DNA of 64,000 nucleotides. Source: Liolophura sinensis (Eukaryota; Mollusca; Polyplacophora; Chitonida; Chitonidae). The notes beneath the pieces are model-generated. The model did no database searches. It saw only the letters and a list, made by a program, of their open reading frames with translations, and was not told the origin of the DNA. A program made the translations under genes and the position numbers. The stretch lies in the NCBI RefSeq assembly GCF_032854445.1, contig NC_088297.1, positions 23,821,127 through 23,885,126 on the forward strand, given 5' to 3'. Shown here piece by piece: positions 43,451 through 53,700 of this stretch; position 1 is the stretch's first letter; every line of letters starts with the position of its first letter.

Positions 43451-44600
43451 TGCCCAGACCAAGCGTGTTTTCTTTTCAATTTTACAAATATATTTGCTAG
43501 AAATTTCAGCAGGAAATAGAATATCCCCAACTTTTTGTTTCAACAGTTCAGTATGGTGGTCTACACGCTAAGGCCTCCTTAGTCGTGCCATCTTGTATGA
43601 TTGCCAGACTGGATCACAGAAAGCAGCCTAGAATCAACTTACATTGATCCTACACATTGAGACAATGTGTGCATTTCATCATGGGTTTTTCTTCATTCTG
43701 ATTGATTCATCCACATCATAAGGACATATAACTGTTTTTGTGAACTGTAATAGCCGTTATTATTAGAAAAACTGAATACACTATCTTAATGCCGCTGCGA
43801 TGATAACTGCTGTGCGATATTGTCATAAACCAGCCCCCACAGGAAAAAGCTTTGAGAGTTTTACAGACTTTTATTCTCCCCCTGCCGCCACCCGCAACCA
43901 CCACCATTGTCATGATTTACCTTCACTTAACTTACCAATTCAGCTACATTTTTTTTTGAAAACACAACTCTCGTCACATCTTTATCGTTTTTTCACGCCT
44001 CTCCCACCAGGCTTTCCCACGGGCAGATCAATATACATTTCCGCTGTTCAGTTAAAATGAGGTCAATTTCATGTCTGTTAACGGTTAGTAAAGAAGCTGA
44101 CCATTTCAAACTCTTCTCAGCGACGGTAATGAGACGAACTATCACAGGTCCGATCTATATTGTACCGGATGTTTCTTTAAAATCCCAGGCTAATGACCTT
44201 CATTGTTTAAGAATACAGGCTTTTGTCTGCTCTCTGTTTATCACCAGTGAATCTTTATTGACTCCGAGGTAAAAAGTCTTATATTTTTGGTAGCGTATGG
44301 GACCGATATTTACCCCGAGTATTTGGAGACATCATTACAGAAGTGTGGATTTTCTCTCCGTACTCCAATCATTAATTCAGTGTTGTTACTCTGTTTCATA
44401 CACCAAATACACTCCCCGTCTGTATTGCTCCAGTTTAACTCTTGGAGGAAAACTCAAGTCTTACAACTTATTTCAGGGAATCAGCAAAAGCAGCATAATA
44501 GAAGATCCGAAGATATATACATTCAAATCATCAAATGTTTCTTCAGAATCAGCAGTACCATGTGCGGGAGAGAGTTTCAGGGGGAATAACTCTGGCGGCT
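43451..44600. other. Unannotated stretch
   Basis: Several 70-110 codon frames (43800-44060, 44057-44272, 44297-44632) have no recognisable domain. The last may include a degraded upstream part of the Penelope-like relic. Confidence 0.35.
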
Positions 44601-44604
44601 TGTT

Positions 44605-45150
44605 GACAGGGCTAACTTTGTCATCTCTGTAGCAGACAAGGCTCCTAATAATGTCATCTTTATTTGCAAGAATTATTATTATAAAATTCTTGTTCAAGAG
44701 CTATGTACATCTACAAAAACATCCACGTATTCTGTTATTACATGTACTCTGGAGGAACTATTAAATAAACATAAAACCATTCTCAAAGAAAGGCGCATAA
44801 ATATACCCACTCGTCATACAGAAATAATACAACTTAACTGGATTCCTAAAATGCATAAATCCACATACAAGGCTCGATTTATTGCGGATTCAAGAAGTTG
44901 TACCACCAAACTCTTGTCCATCCACTTACGAGAGCGTTACAAGAAGTAAAGTCATTTTGGAATAAGTATTGTTGTGCCATAACAAAAAAATCAGGTGTCA
45001 ACTGCCTGTGGATTTTTAACAACTCCAAACCTTTTCGCCATTTTCGTGTTGCCGTTGGCCCAATGATCTTCTCTTATACAAGTCATCTATTTCATGTGAA
45101 ATACTCAGTCCAGTCAAGTAATCACAATTACGCTTCCAATGGAACTTGAA
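44605..45150 (+). pseudogene. Penelope-like element reverse transcriptase relic
   Basis: A 115-codon stretch at 44605-44949 contains ADKAPNNVIFICKNYYYKIL and LNWIPKMHKSTYKARFIADS. These match the N-terminal RT region of Penelope-like elements (typical xLPKLHKxPYKARFIxxS). A frameshift near 44930 leads into ITKKSGVNCLWIFNNS, the next conserved block (usually SGxNxFWSIxNS). Later RT blocks and the GIY-YIG endonuclease are absent. Inactive fragment. Confidence 0.8.
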
Positions 45151-45329
45151 ACAACCAGATTACTTTCTGGTAACACCAGTCAATTTGATGTGAATTAAAG
45201 GTTATCCATAAGTTTTTCGTCACCATATGTTATATATTTCTGGATCTTTGTTTTTTTCTTTTCCGTTTTTCAGTGCCATTCCTTATTTATTTTGTTATTC
45301 ATTTAGTAAATTTGTGTTTATATAACGTC

Positions 45330-45372
45330 GTTAGAGCATCCGCTTCAAAGTCGGGAGACCAGGGATCAAACC
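45330..45372 (+). repeat. tRNA-like SINE head fragment
   Basis: GTTAGAGCATCCGCTTCAAA and GATCAAACCCGGATCAG resemble a family B tRNA-like head. It borders the 67-bp array. Confidence 0.5.
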
Positions 45373-45387
45373 CGGATCAGTGCAGGC

Positions 45388-45745
45388 CTACACGCTTTGC
45401 AATGTCATCGCCAACCTTTTCTGCAGGTGTCACATACGAATCAGTTTAGGCATGCAGAGTGCTTTGCCATGTCACCAACAACCTTCTCTGCAGGTGTCAC
45501 TTGCGAATCATTTCAGGCCTGCAGAGTGCTTTGCTATGCCATCACCAACCTTTCCAGCAGGTGTCACTTGCGAATCAGTGCAGGTATGTAGAGTGCTTTG
45601 CCATGTCATCACCAACCTTCTCTGCAGGTGTCACATACGAATCAGTTCAGGCCTGCAGTGTGCTTTGCCCTGTCGTCACCAACCTTTCCTGCAGGTGTCA
45701 CTTGCGAATCAGTTCAGGTCTGCAGTGTGCTTTGCCATGTCATTC
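45388..45745. repeat. 67-bp minisatellite, about 5.5 copies
   Basis: The unit includes CAGGCCTGCAGAGTGCTTTG, CCATGTCATCACCAACCTT and TGCAGGTGTCACTTGCGAAT. Frames shift by one base per unit, creating three overlapping false open frames. Confidence 0.92.
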
Positions 45746-45857
45746 CCACCAATATTTCATGTTTTTTTTTAAATTTAGGAACTCACTATACAGGCATTTT
45801 CCAACTCATGCAATAATCTCTGGACTGTGATCGCCTGGTCAAGAAAGCAAAAAACCT

Positions 45858-46585
45858 TGTTGCCTCCTGATACCAATGATAATCGTCTTTCTTATTTCCC
45901 TGTAGCAATCTTCTGACACCAATGGTAACGGCCTGTTTTGCTTCTGTTACGGTATTGAAAGCAGCAACAGAAAACAGACTCAGTGACTCAATATTACAAT
46001 GTAAACAATGCTTTATATATAAAATGAGACGTACAGTTTTACAGACAGTTCAACAACAACAACAACATACACATCAGTATTACCGGTCTTTAAAAGTTTC
46101 CAGTTCACCTTTGCATCCCAAGGAACGTGTTCCAGGAGATCCAACGTAAAGACCATGGGATAAACACACAATTCACACAAGTCACAAATTGTCCTAGACA
46201 GGTACTTCGCCAGGTTAGCGAACACGAACACAGTACACAGGTTACACAGAACTGGAACAGTCAAGCCTTTGAATGACGTCACACCCGCAGAGCACAACAC
46301 AGGGTAAATCCAGGCATGGAGGTACAATCCACTTTAACAAATTACACAGTCAACACTGTATAATCATAATAAAGATCCGAACACCAATAAACGTGACTTC
46401 CGCAGAAATTCACATAAACCAGACATCAGTACTACTGTGGTACACAAACGGTGCCGGCATAAAAATCTGTCCTCCCAAACGAAACTACCAAACTAGCAGC
46501 CTCCTGACACCGATTGCAGCCCTCTGCTATACTTCGCTCTAGAAGCCCTCTGGTACCAATGGCGACAGTCTTTTTTGCTTCGCGC
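45858..46585. repeat. Short interspersed motif, four copies
   Basis: CTCCTGACACCAATGGTAAC followed by GGTCTGTTTTGCTTC recurs in diverged form near 45860, 45908, 46499 and 46543. The region between holds a (CAA)n run near 46050 and a 104-codon - strand frame without recognisable domain. Confidence 0.55.
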
Positions 46586-46787
46586 CCTCAGCCTTATGAT
46601 TATTTTAACGATTTTGTTGACATAACACGTATGTGTACACGTGGAAAGCTCGTCGGTATCGTGCCGTGGATCGATAGTTTTAATCAGGCACTGATTTTCT
46701 CCACACAGATCAGCTAGCGGTGGCATGAATGAGAAATTCTTGAGCATAGCTTCAAAACAAATATCACCTGAGTATACAGAACCAGAA

Positions 46788-46926
46788 ATGTCTGTCTGTC
46801 TGTCTGTCTATGTGTCTGTCTGTGTGTCTGCCTGTCCGTGTGTATGTATGTCTGTGTATATGTCCGTCTGTGTGTATTTCCGTCTCTATGTGTGTGTGGC
46901 CCTGTGTATGTCTCTGTGTATGTCTC
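46788..46926. repeat. TGTCTG/TGTGTA simple repeat
   Basis: TCTGTCTGTCTGTCTATGTG and related TGTGTATGTCT runs. Open frames are artefacts. It directly precedes the MITE. Confidence 0.93.
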
Positions 46927-46941
46927 TAAAGACACGTGACA

Positions 46942-47330
46942 ATAGTTTTGGTATGGTGGGTATTTGCGACCACCATGGTGGGTATTTGGTACATATAGTC
47001 TTTGGTACATATAGTCTTTGGTACATATAGTCTTTGTGTAATAATGTCATAAATGATGATTTGACATATGACCAATGATACATTTGCACTAGAATTTGAT
47101 CTCTTCACCTAACAAATATGTTAAACCTGGATTTTGATCATATTGATATTTTTAATATATTCATTAATAATTTTATAATTCAGATTAAATACCAGTCTTT
47201 GGATAGAACAACAAAATTACTTTCAGATATAATTATTAGAGATACGTTACATCTTTTTAGGAAATTATTATAAAACGACGATAAATATCAAAAGGTGGTC
47301 CAATGTATCCACCATACAAAAATATTTTTA
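46942..47330 (+). mobile_element. MITE-like element, copy A
   Basis: Left terminal TATGGTGGGTATTTGCGACC (from 46952) is inverted at the right as GGTGGTCCAATGTATCCACC ending 47316; flanking AATAGTTTT/AAAAATATT parts may extend the termini. The interior shares GTCTTTGTGTAATAATGT and CTGGATTTTGATCATAT with copy B in reverse. There is no coding capacity, so it is a non-autonomous DNA transposon. Three copies of a GGTACATATAGTCTTTG unit lie near the left end. Confidence 0.78.
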
Positions 47331-47371
47331 AATACCCTATTTCCTGAAAAAAAGTAATAGTTTGACTGGCC

Positions 47372-47460
47372 CCGAAGGCTCAGTTACTAGAGCGTCCGCA
47401 TGGAGGAGGTAGATCCGGGGTCAGTCATGGGTCGGGTCACACCTACGATTTCAAAAGAGT
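47372..47460 (+). repeat. tRNA-like SINE head, family B type
   Basis: GGCCCCGAAGGCTCAGTTAC, TAGAGCGTCCGCATGG and GATCCGGGGTCAGTCATG. It has no acceptor-stem pairing and no intact B box, so it is not called as tRNA. Confidence 0.55.
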
Positions 47461-47935
47461 AAGTTCTAACTCGATGTTCAGCAATAGTTGACTCGTATCA
47501 GTATAACGGCTCGGGCGGGGAGGTGTGTGTGTGTCTTACTTGCCTTCGGTAAGGTGTCTCAGTGAAGCAGTTTTTGTAGAAGCCCAATACCCAATCACGT
47601 TGTCAACATGTGACTTAACTGTTGAAAGTGTACCTAAACCCACACAAGTTCATTCATCACTACATATTTACCATGGTCTAATTTGAAATGGTGTCTTAGG
47701 TCAATGGCCCTCTTACTTAAAATCTTTATATTTATGTGTTAAAGAAAACTTGAAAAACGGTCCATTGTCAAGACTTACGGCGAAAGCTTGTTGCATTGGA
47801 ACAGATCCGTGTGTGTGCAGAGAAAAATGTGCTAACCTGTTCAAAACAGGGGTTAACCAGTTTGGGAGTTAGGTCAGACATTTCCTGGTCGAGATTAATA
47901 CAACTGGATATGTACATTAGGTACAGTAAGGTAAT
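47461..47935. other. Unannotated stretch
   Basis: No supported gene or clear repeat. Confidence 0.35.
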
Positions 47936-47938
47936 TAG

Positions 47939-48202
47939 ATTTATTTGTTTACTAGTATTTGATTGCTTTTTTAAGCCGATCTCAAGAATATTTCACTTAT
48001 ACGACAGCGGCCAGCATTATGGTGGTTGGAAACCGGGCAGCGCCCAGGGGAAACCCACGGCCATCCGCAGGTTGCTGGAAAAACCTTCCCACGTACGTTC
48101 GGAGAGGAAGACAGTTTGAGCTGGCCTTGAAGATTCAGCGACCGCATTGGTGAGAGGCTCCTGGGTCACGCGGTAACCAACTGAGCCACGGAGGCCCCAG
48201 CC
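47939..48202 (-). mobile_element. SINE family A copy
   Basis: CTCAAGAATATTTCACTTAT, ACGACAGCGGCCAGCATTAT, GAAACCCACGGCCATCCGC, CGACCGCATTGGTGAGAGGC and GAGCCACGGAGGCCCC. The head lacks the GCGCTAGCGC segment. A short AATTAG on both sides (47933, 48203) may be a target duplication. Confidence 0.9.
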
Positions 48203-48311
48203 AATTAGCGGGAGAAGACAAACTGTGTTATCACAAAAGTAACCCGGGATCTGGGGATCTGTTTGTTTAAACTCCTGAAGTAATATAAAAAGATGGCCTT
48301 ATTGTTGAGTT

Positions 48312-48500
48312 TATAAATGAGTGAGTGAGTGAGTGAGTGAGTTAAACGCTTTGGGTTTATCGTCATAATTAACAATTTTTCAGTAGTATGAAGACTCCCC
48401 ACCCAGTCACATTATACTGACACAGGGTCAACCAGTGTTCAGTGCTCAGCATCAATTGAGGTCAATCGAGGCACCAACAAGTACCGAAGCGATCAATGAC
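48312..48500 (-). repeat. (GAGT)n SINE-like tail and SINE family B fragment
   Basis: (GAGT)6 followed by TTAAACGCTTTGGG at 48318-48355 looks like a reversed tail of the type at 21236. Next, 48395-48500 has CACCCAGTCACATTATACTG, ACACAGGGTCAACCAG, CAGTGCTCAGCATC and GCACCAACAAGTACC, all family B body blocks. Confidence 0.65.
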
Positions 48501-49110
48501 ATCTTTGTTTCCTTGTTTCTTGCGATGTCATCGCCTTCAACCTTCTTCTGGTCACCAATGGGATGCGTGTTCCCACGTAATGGCAACTCAGGTCCAAGCT
48601 GGAGTAGACATTGTCCTCTTGTAATGAATGAACGTGAATGAGCTTCAGAATACACGGCTTGGACCCGAATGACTTTAGGCCGGAAACGTTCCTTATTACA
48701 AAAGACGATGTCTCCTAGGTACGACATGCTGCCTCACTGAAATGAGGCCGACATGTGACTCCACTTTGTGGTTGACCATTATCAGGCCTGTCCACCAACG
48801 TTAAGGGTTTCAGGATACATTAAACGCTTGGTTTTTATTTCTTAATATGTAATACATGATGTGGCCTGACATGTAAAAATACAAAACATCTCATGTTTTT
48901 CTGACTGTAGTCTACAGTTTTTCTCAGGCCCCAGCAGTCGGTCCTGAAATTAAGTAGCCCGCTGTGGTGAAGTCAACGGTGATACCTGTGATAACTTCAA
49001 ATGACGTCATTTCCGAGGATTATTCAGAAATATAATATAAGCCTAAACAAAAAAATTCTAGTTATCTGGCATATTCCTCAGTCATTTTCTATAAAACCAC
49101 ACTCTTCAAA
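48501..49110. other. Unannotated stretch
   Basis: No supported gene. The open frames are short and lack domains. Confidence 0.35.
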
Positions 49111-49111
49111 T

Positions 49112-49256
49112 TCATATATTTATTTGATTGGAGCTTTCTGCCGCACTGAAGAATATTTCTCTTATGCGACGGCGGCCATGCAGCATTCTGGTGGGAGGAA
49201 ATCAATCAGAACCCCTGGGAAACCCACGACCATGCGCAGGTTGCTGTACCACGTGT
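49112..49256 (-). mobile_element. SINE family A 3' half
   Basis: ATATTTATTTGATTGGAGC tail, AGAATATTTCTCTTATGCGA, CGGCGGCCATGCAGCATTCT, GAAACCCACGACCATGCGCA. It stops at GGTTGCTG, so the tRNA head is absent. Confidence 0.85.
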
Positions 49257-50600
49257 GATCTATTTCAAGAATAAGACGTTCTGACATTCTAACTGTGAAA
49301 CATGGTTTAAACTGTCAGCTTTCATGAAAAGCAGATTGATCATGTGAAAATTCACATATAAGTTTCTTTTCCGCCAATCTTTGTACTGATAACTAATGTA
49401 TACTAAATGATTGAGGCGGATGTCTGAATGTTTATTTACTTCCAAACCTTATGGTCATATTGCCAAAACATTGCACGAAAATAAATCAACAAAATGAAAC
49501 AATATGCATATGCAATCTTACTGTTACCTGTGATTATTAAATCATTGTATTTTCAGCACTCAGTCTTACAGCTAATATCTGTTCTTGAAGGATTGAACCC
49601 CCCTCCCCCCCCCCCTCAAAACATACAGAATCTTCTTGGACATTGTGGAGACTGATATTTCCAGTGCCGGTACACACCAGTTAACATGTAGCATGTTCAT
49701 AGCCAAACACAAGCAGCGCTAGAAAACCAGAGATACAATGCAAAGCAGATATCAAGCGGCGTTGTTTGTAAAAACAGTGATGTAATTATGAACTATAATT
49801 AGGGTTGATACAAAGAGCTGGATTTGAAGCGGTAAATGTGGCACTTTTACTGTGCGCTTTACACAGCTACAACCACCCCCACCCCCACCCCCTTTAGCCC
49901 CCATCACCCAAGAGACACACACCCTCATCAACCAAGAGCTCCCCCCCCCCCCGCCCTCTCTCCCTCAAAGATATCTATAAAAGTGTCGCAGTATATAGAT
50001 TTTAATCGGCCCAGGCTAAATTATAGCGCTGTACGAAAATGTATGGTAGTGACACATAAATATTGTGTCTTTTACCCTTGACATACTTTAAAGGGCAATC
50101 AAATGTCTCATTATATTTGCTGAAGTTTGAACACATTAGGAACACAAATACCTCCTCCATATAGCCATCGGTATTCAAGACGGCAATATACATTTGTGCC
50201 TTCCATACATGGTTTTGCTTATGTAACTCAATACAAGAGCACTATGTAAACAGCCCTCTGTGAGATTGACTCTAAGGTAAATCAGACTTATTCTCCCGTG
50301 TGTATAAAGCCGTGCCACAATCTTATGTTGAGGTTTTATAAAAAATTAAAAAAATAAATAAAAAAAAAAACACGTGAGCAACATAGTGTATACACCTGCA
50401 CGCATGAACGCCTGTTTAGTACTTGACCGTCATGTGCATAAATCTTTTGTACCACCATCGTGTTTTCCCGTGAATAGAGCCCATACAGGTCTACATCTCT
50501 CTTTATGCGGAACAAAAAGCAGCACAGCATGCGCCTGGGCGGCTATCTCATCAAAAGACCAATATTTGTGAAGAATATATTTTTACTTTCTGCTCAAATA
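49257..50600. other. Flank of the EGF-module gene; C-rich runs only
   Basis: C runs at 49597-49615 and 49875-49955 (CCCCCACCCCCACCCCC and similar). An A-rich run lies near 50341-50370. No gene seen. The last few hundred bases would be the promoter and 5' UTR of the next gene, with no recognisable element. Confidence 0.45.
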
Positions 50601-50700
50601 ACTTTTGGGAAGGTATGATCACGCTGAAGACTGCGCAGCTCGCTCGGTGTTCACTTCCTGCATGTGTCAAACGACGGTACCGCAGGACTTTCCGAACACG

Positions 50701-50770
50701 ATGACCACTCTCGCGTCACTCCTGCTGACCCTGGTAGTTCTGACGTCAATTCCGGTCCGCCACGGGCAAG
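50701..50770 (+). CDS. Exon 1: signal peptide of the EGF-module gene
   Basis: ATG at 50701 opens MTTLASLLLTLVVLTSIPVR, an excellent signal peptide. The donor CAAG|GTAAGT leaves phase 1. An upstream in-frame ATG at 50605 would put 32 polar residues before the hydrophobic core and is less likely. GC content is locally high. Confidence 0.75.
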
Positions 50771-53700
50771 GTAAGTACAACCAACTTGTGACTGTATTCC
50801 CCCTGACCCTGAATTTCGTCTGCCGTAGAGGCCGTCTTTTCGACAGAGCCCTTACCATATATATACATTATAAGTAATGTAACACACAGCAACATACAGA
50901 TTTAATCGACGCAGTACTTTTAACAGAAAAAAATAATTTTAAAATTAAGCCTTACTGGCTAAGAAAATTTTATGGTACAGGCTGTGGCGCGGATGTAGCT
51001 GAACGTGGCACAGGTGGTGCTGACTGTGGTACGCATGGTGCTGACCGTGGCAATGAGGGTACAGACAGTATACCGATTATACTTTTTATAGGAGCTTCTT
51101 TATAGGATTACCTTGTGTTGTTGCACCCTGTGTTTAAATTGAAAGACTGTATATATGTTTTAAATGCATGTAAGTTTGGCCTTTTACGTTGTAATTTTTC
51201 ACTCGTGCACGTACTCATTCACATCACACTGTTACTGGGTCAACTTGTTTGCTGTGTGTTTGTTTGCTGTAGCCTCTCAGTACTGAGCTCTAAGCGAGGC
51301 AGCAGCAAGTACCATTTTAAAGTCTCTGGGAAGATTTTAAGACTTCCAAGATACTTTCAAGGGACTTTCATTGTAAGATATATAGCTGCTAGTGTCAGTC
51401 TAGTCCCACCTGTCCACCATGTGCATACCTAGCTACAGGCAGTGATAGGTATATACAGACTCCTCAATGAATCGGATGCGTGGGTGCTGATTGTGCTCCC
51501 ATCACCCCATCACCCCATCACTTATCACGTTATAATCCCGATAATGTAGCGGCCAACAGTGAATAAACTTCCTATTTGTTATATGTGGGCATTCATATTT
51601 ATTTATTTAAAGGAGCAGAAACATAAAAATGACGCCAAAATCAGATGAAAGATCCTGAAATCTTATTTGCAAATATTTTTGTATTGTGGGTATTTGGAAC
51701 CACTATTTGGTACGTGTGATACATGTTTAATAAATTTATTTAGATGTAAATTTGTCGTTCGTATCCAAAAACATGCATTTAATCTGAATTATTATAATAT
51801 TTATGGATACATTAAAAATATAAATATGATCAAAATCCAGGCAGAACACATTTGTTAACTGAAAAGGCCAAATTCTAAAGTATGTTTATTAAATATGTGT
51901 TACATTGTCATTGATAACATTATTACACAAAGACAATATATACCAAGTGGTGGTCCCAAATACTCACCGTAGAAAAACTATTTCCATGTGTGTTTTTCAT
52001 TTTAAAAGAAAAATCAAAGAAAATATCGAAGACCACTGTTCTGCGTAACCACATTATCACATCACAATACAATTAGAACCTTTAAAGCGATTATAGAAAG
52101 AAAATTTAGATAAACATAAAGTCTAAAATGACGTCACAATATACTGTATTCTAGAACGCCTTCACACTGTTTACAATGTGTCTTACATATGTGGAAAAAA
52201 TTGTCCACGCCAACTGTCCAGCATGCAACGTGCTTTTAAATAATTATGACGTCACCCGAGGCAATGCGATCTTAGTGCCGAAACTTATTAAACACATTAT
52301 GAATTACAAAAAATATTCTATCAGCATTTTCCTTGTAATAATATGGACGTTCAACATGTCAATGTGTAGAGCTTGGGTTGTTAAATGTCACTTACTAAAG
52401 GCAAATTTTGGTAGTGAGTGTGACTGATTTTACAGACAACTTAATATAGGCGACTCTCTAAAACAAATAGAATATAGTTTGATAAGCTTTATTGTATGGT
52501 GTTGTGTATGGACATAATCAATGACGTACAGCATAGAGAGTAAAACCAGAGCAGCGACAATGATGGACGTGCAGCATAGAGAGTAAAACCAGAGCAGCGA
52601 CGACATTGTGATAGGCGTACAGCATAGAGAGTAAAACCAGAGCAGCAACGACAATGTGATAGACGTAGAGCATAGAGAGTAAACCAGAGCAGCGACGACA
52701 ATGTGATAGACATAGAGCATAGAGAGTAAAACTATAGCAGCAATGACAATGTGATAGACGTAGAGCATAGAGAGTAAAACCAGAGCAGTGACGACAGTGT
52801 GATAGACGTACAGCATGGAGAGTAAAACCAGAGCAGGGATGACAGTGTGATAGACGTACAGCATAGACAGTAAAACCAGAGCAGCGACGACAATGTGATA
52901 GACGTAGAGCATAGAGAGTAATACCAGAACAGCGACGACAGTGTGATAGACGTGCAGCATAGAGAGTAAAACCAGAGCAGCGACGACAGTTGTGATAGAC
53001 GTACAGCATAGAGAGTAAAACCAGATCAGCGACGGCATTGTTATAGACGTACAGCATAGAGAGTTAAACCAGAGCAGCGACGACAATGTTAGTCCATCAC
53101 AGTCATAGTAATAATATATTGCATCTCCGAAATTCTTCATGTCAAATCAAGATGACAGATTATGTATTAAGCGTCGTAATCTGTACCATATGTTACATTG
53201 GTAGCCGTTTCACATCAGCCATTTTCTGAGAATTATCGTCTAAAATTTAAAGCCGAAGAATTTAGAGTATATTAAGAGTGTATTTGTTGATTGCAAGTAG
53301 AACTCAGTACAAGTAGGTTTTAGTGTATCCTAAGTTGTACCTTTATTCAGTTATACATGTCTGAAATCCTCAGACAAATGCTGTACAGTAAACTGAAAGT
53401 TCAACAATTAACACGCCGTTTACATAACACCGATATATGGCCTCTATTGAGAATTAATGTCTTCTACTGGACGGTCTCATATATTCTTTGAATGTAGCTT
53501 TGTTGTTTATATTCAAACATCAGCTTTTAATCTGAATTGTGATAATATTTGTGAACATAATGATAATATAAGTATAATCAAAATTCAGGCTGAACACATT
53601 AGTTAGCGGAAAAGACCCCTCGTGTATGCCGAACCTGATTGGTCCAACACTCCAGGCCATTGTTACATTACATGTGCGCATTTCCTTCTGGCCAATGTGG

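Noticed and set aside
52430-53140. 236-codon - frame of hydrophobic LLSMLYVYH repeats resembling a membrane protein
   Set aside because: Translation of the 49-bp minisatellite; the frames are interchangeable and no start or splice support exists.
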